From NCBI RefSeq assembly GCF_014805625.2, contig NW_023998415.1, positions 37,673,829-37,737,828 on the forward strand: 64,000 nt of DNA, given 5' to 3'. This DNA is from Glossina fuscipes (lineage: Eukaryota > Arthropoda > Insecta > Diptera > Glossinidae). A model generated the notes under the pieces. That model saw only the letters and a program-made list of their open reading frames with translations. It did not search any database and was not told where the DNA came from. The position numbers were made by a program, and so were the translations under genes. Below are positions 61,350 through 64,000 of this stretch, in pieces. Positions within the stretch are counted from its first letter, which is position 1, and every line of letters begins with the position of its first letter.

Positions 61350-63480
61350 TTCATTTTGGTTCTTGCGATCAGCACTCGGTGCTCTCGATAATAAGTCTCT
61401 TTCGTGTTTTTTATTTTTGCTTTTGGTAATTACAGCTTCTTTCTTGGCTTGCTCTTTGTTTGCCGTTGCTTCAATAGTGTGAAATTTATGTCTCATTTGA
61501 AAGAGAATTTTTATGATTTTGTTTTCTCCCTTTTTTTGCCGTTTGCGGTTTGGTTTTGCTTTCGCTCTCTTCTTACAGTGACAACGTAACGGAGAAGTTT
61601 GCTTAAATTTATTGATAAAATTTGTGTTGTGGATCTTTTTGCAATTTGTTCTTTATTTTCTTCACAATCCACTTTTGTCGTGTTTGACTGGACATGGATT
61701 GTTTATATACACCATGTCGTGTAAAAACAGTCCCAGAGTCTGAACGATTCATTTCGTGTTGGGTTTGTGATCGTTTTTGCCATGCAAAGTGTGCCGGTGT
61801 TATCAACCGTGCTGCCGACGCAGTCGCTGATCCCTCGAAAGGCTTACGTTGGTCATGTCCTGACTGTAGGAAGCGGGGCAATGATTTTTACAAACTCTTC
61901 ACGGAGACGAGAAATGATTTCTCGGAATTCAGTAAAAATCTTGGCTCCTTGTGGGAGAAGTTTGAGGTAATTAAGTCCAAGTTTAATGAATGTTGTTTTA
62001 TTGAGTAGTCATCTTCTTCCCAAGTTAGCAAAATTACAACTCGCAGCGTAGCGTGTGGTACGTCATCTCTGATTCCTTCTAAATCTAATTCGTTGTTACA
62101 AGTTAGCGCTCTGCCTCTGGCTTCCCTTTGTATTTAGTAAAAGGGAGAAGCGCTTATCCGCACAGTAGATCATTCAGGGTTTGTTTAACTTCATCACCTC
62201 GGATGAATTCCCCGTGACCTCTGGCGTACCTCAAGGCGGCCACTTAGGCCCAATTTTATTTAGTTTATACATTAATGATCTCCCATCGGTGATTAATTCC
62301 AGTCAGATCTTAATGTACGCTGATGATGTGAAGCTGTTTTCTTCCTTCTCTGTAGAATCGCAATCACATTAGCTTCAAAGTGACTTGAATAATTTGGTTG
62401 CATGGTGCTCTTTGAATCTTCTGAAGCTAAATGTAAATAAATATAAAAAGCAAGAAGAAAGTCAATCATTACTCAGTATTCCATTGATTCGCATAAGTTG
62501 GACGATGTCGATACGTTCACAGATTTAGGCGTTCCATTTGACCATAGATTGTTTTAACTTGCATATTGAGCTCTCGTTAAGCAAAGCTAGGTTCGCGCTT
62601 GGTTTTATAAACAGGTGGTCTAAAGAGCTTGATGATTGTTACATTACGAAAAGGCTGTACATGTGTTCGGTTAGACCTATATTCAAGTATGCCTCTATTG
62701 TGTGGTCTCCTTTATATAGGCGCTATGTAGATTCAATTGAATCTGTTCAAAAGCAAATCTTGCTGTTTGCCTCTAGGAATTTGGGTTGGGATCCGATTGC
62801 CTCTCTTCCCCCCTATGAAAATAGGTTGCTTCTGTTGTCCTTACCATCTCTCGAGAAACGTAGATTTGTTCTCGGCGTTTCCTTTGTAATCAAAGTAATA
62901 AATGGTGCTATTGACTCGCCTGCATTACTTGGTGAAATAAGCTTTAAAGTCCCTAACCGCTTTTCTAGGGACTTTAGCTTGGTTACGCTTAGTCAATGTA
63001 AATATAATTATGAGCTGTTTAACCCGCTCAGAGTTGTTTGCAAGAATCTAAATGACGTCTGTCAATTATTTTCATTATCAGACTCGAATACGCGTGATTT
63101 ACCTATGTTTTACTTAAACTAGCTCTTAACCTTAAAAAGTCATTACGATTCCAAAAATTAATTGTTGTTAACTATTATCCGTTGCCAAGCTTATGCATGT
63201 TTGCGATGGCTTAGGGGTTCATATGCAATTTCGTCCAGCACCGGTTGTGGGTGTGGCTTCATGCTAGTTGTGTACATGCTTTTTTTCTTTTTTTTTCTTC
63301 TTATTTGTTTTATTATACTTAGACTAAGTTTTAATATTAAATATTATAGGATATACTTTAAGAGTCAATTGAACTCGACTGTCAATTTGCTTTCGTTGAG
63401 TTTTATGTATAAGTAGAGTAAATAAAGTATAAGTATAAGTAGAGTAAATAAATAAATAACTAAATAAATGAAGAAATAAA
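61350..63480 (+). mobile_element. Internally deleted non-LTR retrotransposon (CR1/Jockey-like)
   Basis: The ORF1 start at 61,694-62,008 encodes a PHD-like zinc finger (ISCWVCDRFCHAKC and WSCPDCRKRG). ORF1 breaks off, and about 62,180 resumes inside reverse transcriptase: SGVPQGGHLGPILFSLYIND and the catalytic YADDVKL at about 62,310. The thumb follows (LNLLKLNVNKY), and the long C-terminal part at 62,538-63,122 includes LFASRNLGWDPIASLPPY and ends MFYLN. The endonuclease and first half of the RT are missing. The 3' end is a TAAA-type repeat (about 63,410-63,480). The left end may be TCATTTTGGTTCTTGCGATC at about 61,351, resembling Jockey-type starts; that boundary is tentative. Confidence 0.8.
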
Positions 63481-64000
63481 TAAATTACTCATAATAAATG
63501 GCGGCGCCAGTATGTGACGATGTATGGAAGATTTGACGATACGGAATTCATTATAAGCTTTTACTGACTAAGAGCATTAATAACACAATTGGAATAAAAA
63601 AACAAAAATTATTTTCCTACCTTTAACAAGTTTAAAATTTTTCGTTTTGGTTCAGCTGTTTGGAAGTAGAACAATTTTGTTTGGAATTTATTTAATTTTC
63701 AATTTACAGCTGTTTTCTATTTTAAATGCAGCAAACAACCAATACTAATGCAAAACTTGAGCTATGTAGTTTTCGCGTAACTTTGCCAGGTTGCAAGAGT
63801 GTATTAACAGCCATGTACATACGTGATCTAAACAAAAAATCATGTCATCAAACATTCCTGAATGCCGTCAAATACTTAAAACCAAATCAGCCGAAATACG
63901 CAAATGTAGTCTAGCTTTCAAATATGTGATTACCCCCTGGTTCATTTCGTTTCATGTGAATTGAAATAAGAACGTTATTAGTGACTACCCTATCTTGACA
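63481..64000. other. Right end of window, no gene confirmed
   Basis: A 62-codon open frame at 63,726-63,914 (MQQTTNTNAKLELCSFRVTL...) is not recognised. It could be the start of a gene continuing beyond the window, but there is no domain evidence. Confidence 0.3.

Overview
The window is AT-rich nuclear DNA of a higher (brachyceran) fly. This is indicated by a recognisable rolling pebbles/TANC gene, very short introns (58-90 nt) next to multi-kilobase ones, long dinucleotide and trinucleotide repeats, and many decayed mariner, Tc1, LINE and short interspersed elements. A calyptrate such as a tsetse or house-fly relative is plausible, but the genus cannot be fixed from sequence alone. There are two real protein-coding genes, converging on each other; most of the rest is intron or transposon debris.

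Layout. (1) 1-48,783, plus strand: rols/TANC, a scaffold needed in Drosophila founder cells for myoblast fusion. Its 5' end lies outside or is not recognised. Exons seen: RING finger (1728-1898), a linker (9841-9986), then after a 31.7-kb intron a low-complexity exon (41642-42014), a Ser-rich exon (44717 to about 44994), and the main exon (45173-48417) with STAND-type P-loop NTPase, ten ankyrin repeats and TPRs. A 66-nt intron precedes the last exon (48484-48783). A phase-compatible terminal exon at 12541-12621 could give a short RING-only isoform. (2) 48,404-50,930: a direct tandem duplication of the 3' end of rols, now a pseudogene fragment; one copy later received an interspersed element. 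(3) 51,025-55,447, minus strand: a complete SLC26/SulP anion transporter with a STAS domain, reconstructed here from nine exon segments; one intron appears to be GC-AG and two have lengths divisible by three with no stop codon. (4) 55,448-64,000: gene-poor, with an RpL31-like fragment near 59.7 kb and an internally deleted LINE with a PHD-like zinc finger ORF (about 61.35-63.48 kb).

The large rols introns hold two mariner remnants, a Tc1-like element with inverted ends, oppositely oriented LINE pieces, and two families of interspersed repeats present in many copies. One of these is dimeric, and one copy has matching inverted ends reading TATACCCG. Several continuous reading frames run through small introns, so uncorrected translations of both genes carry false insertions. 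No CRISPR array, rRNA or tRNA gene was recognised.
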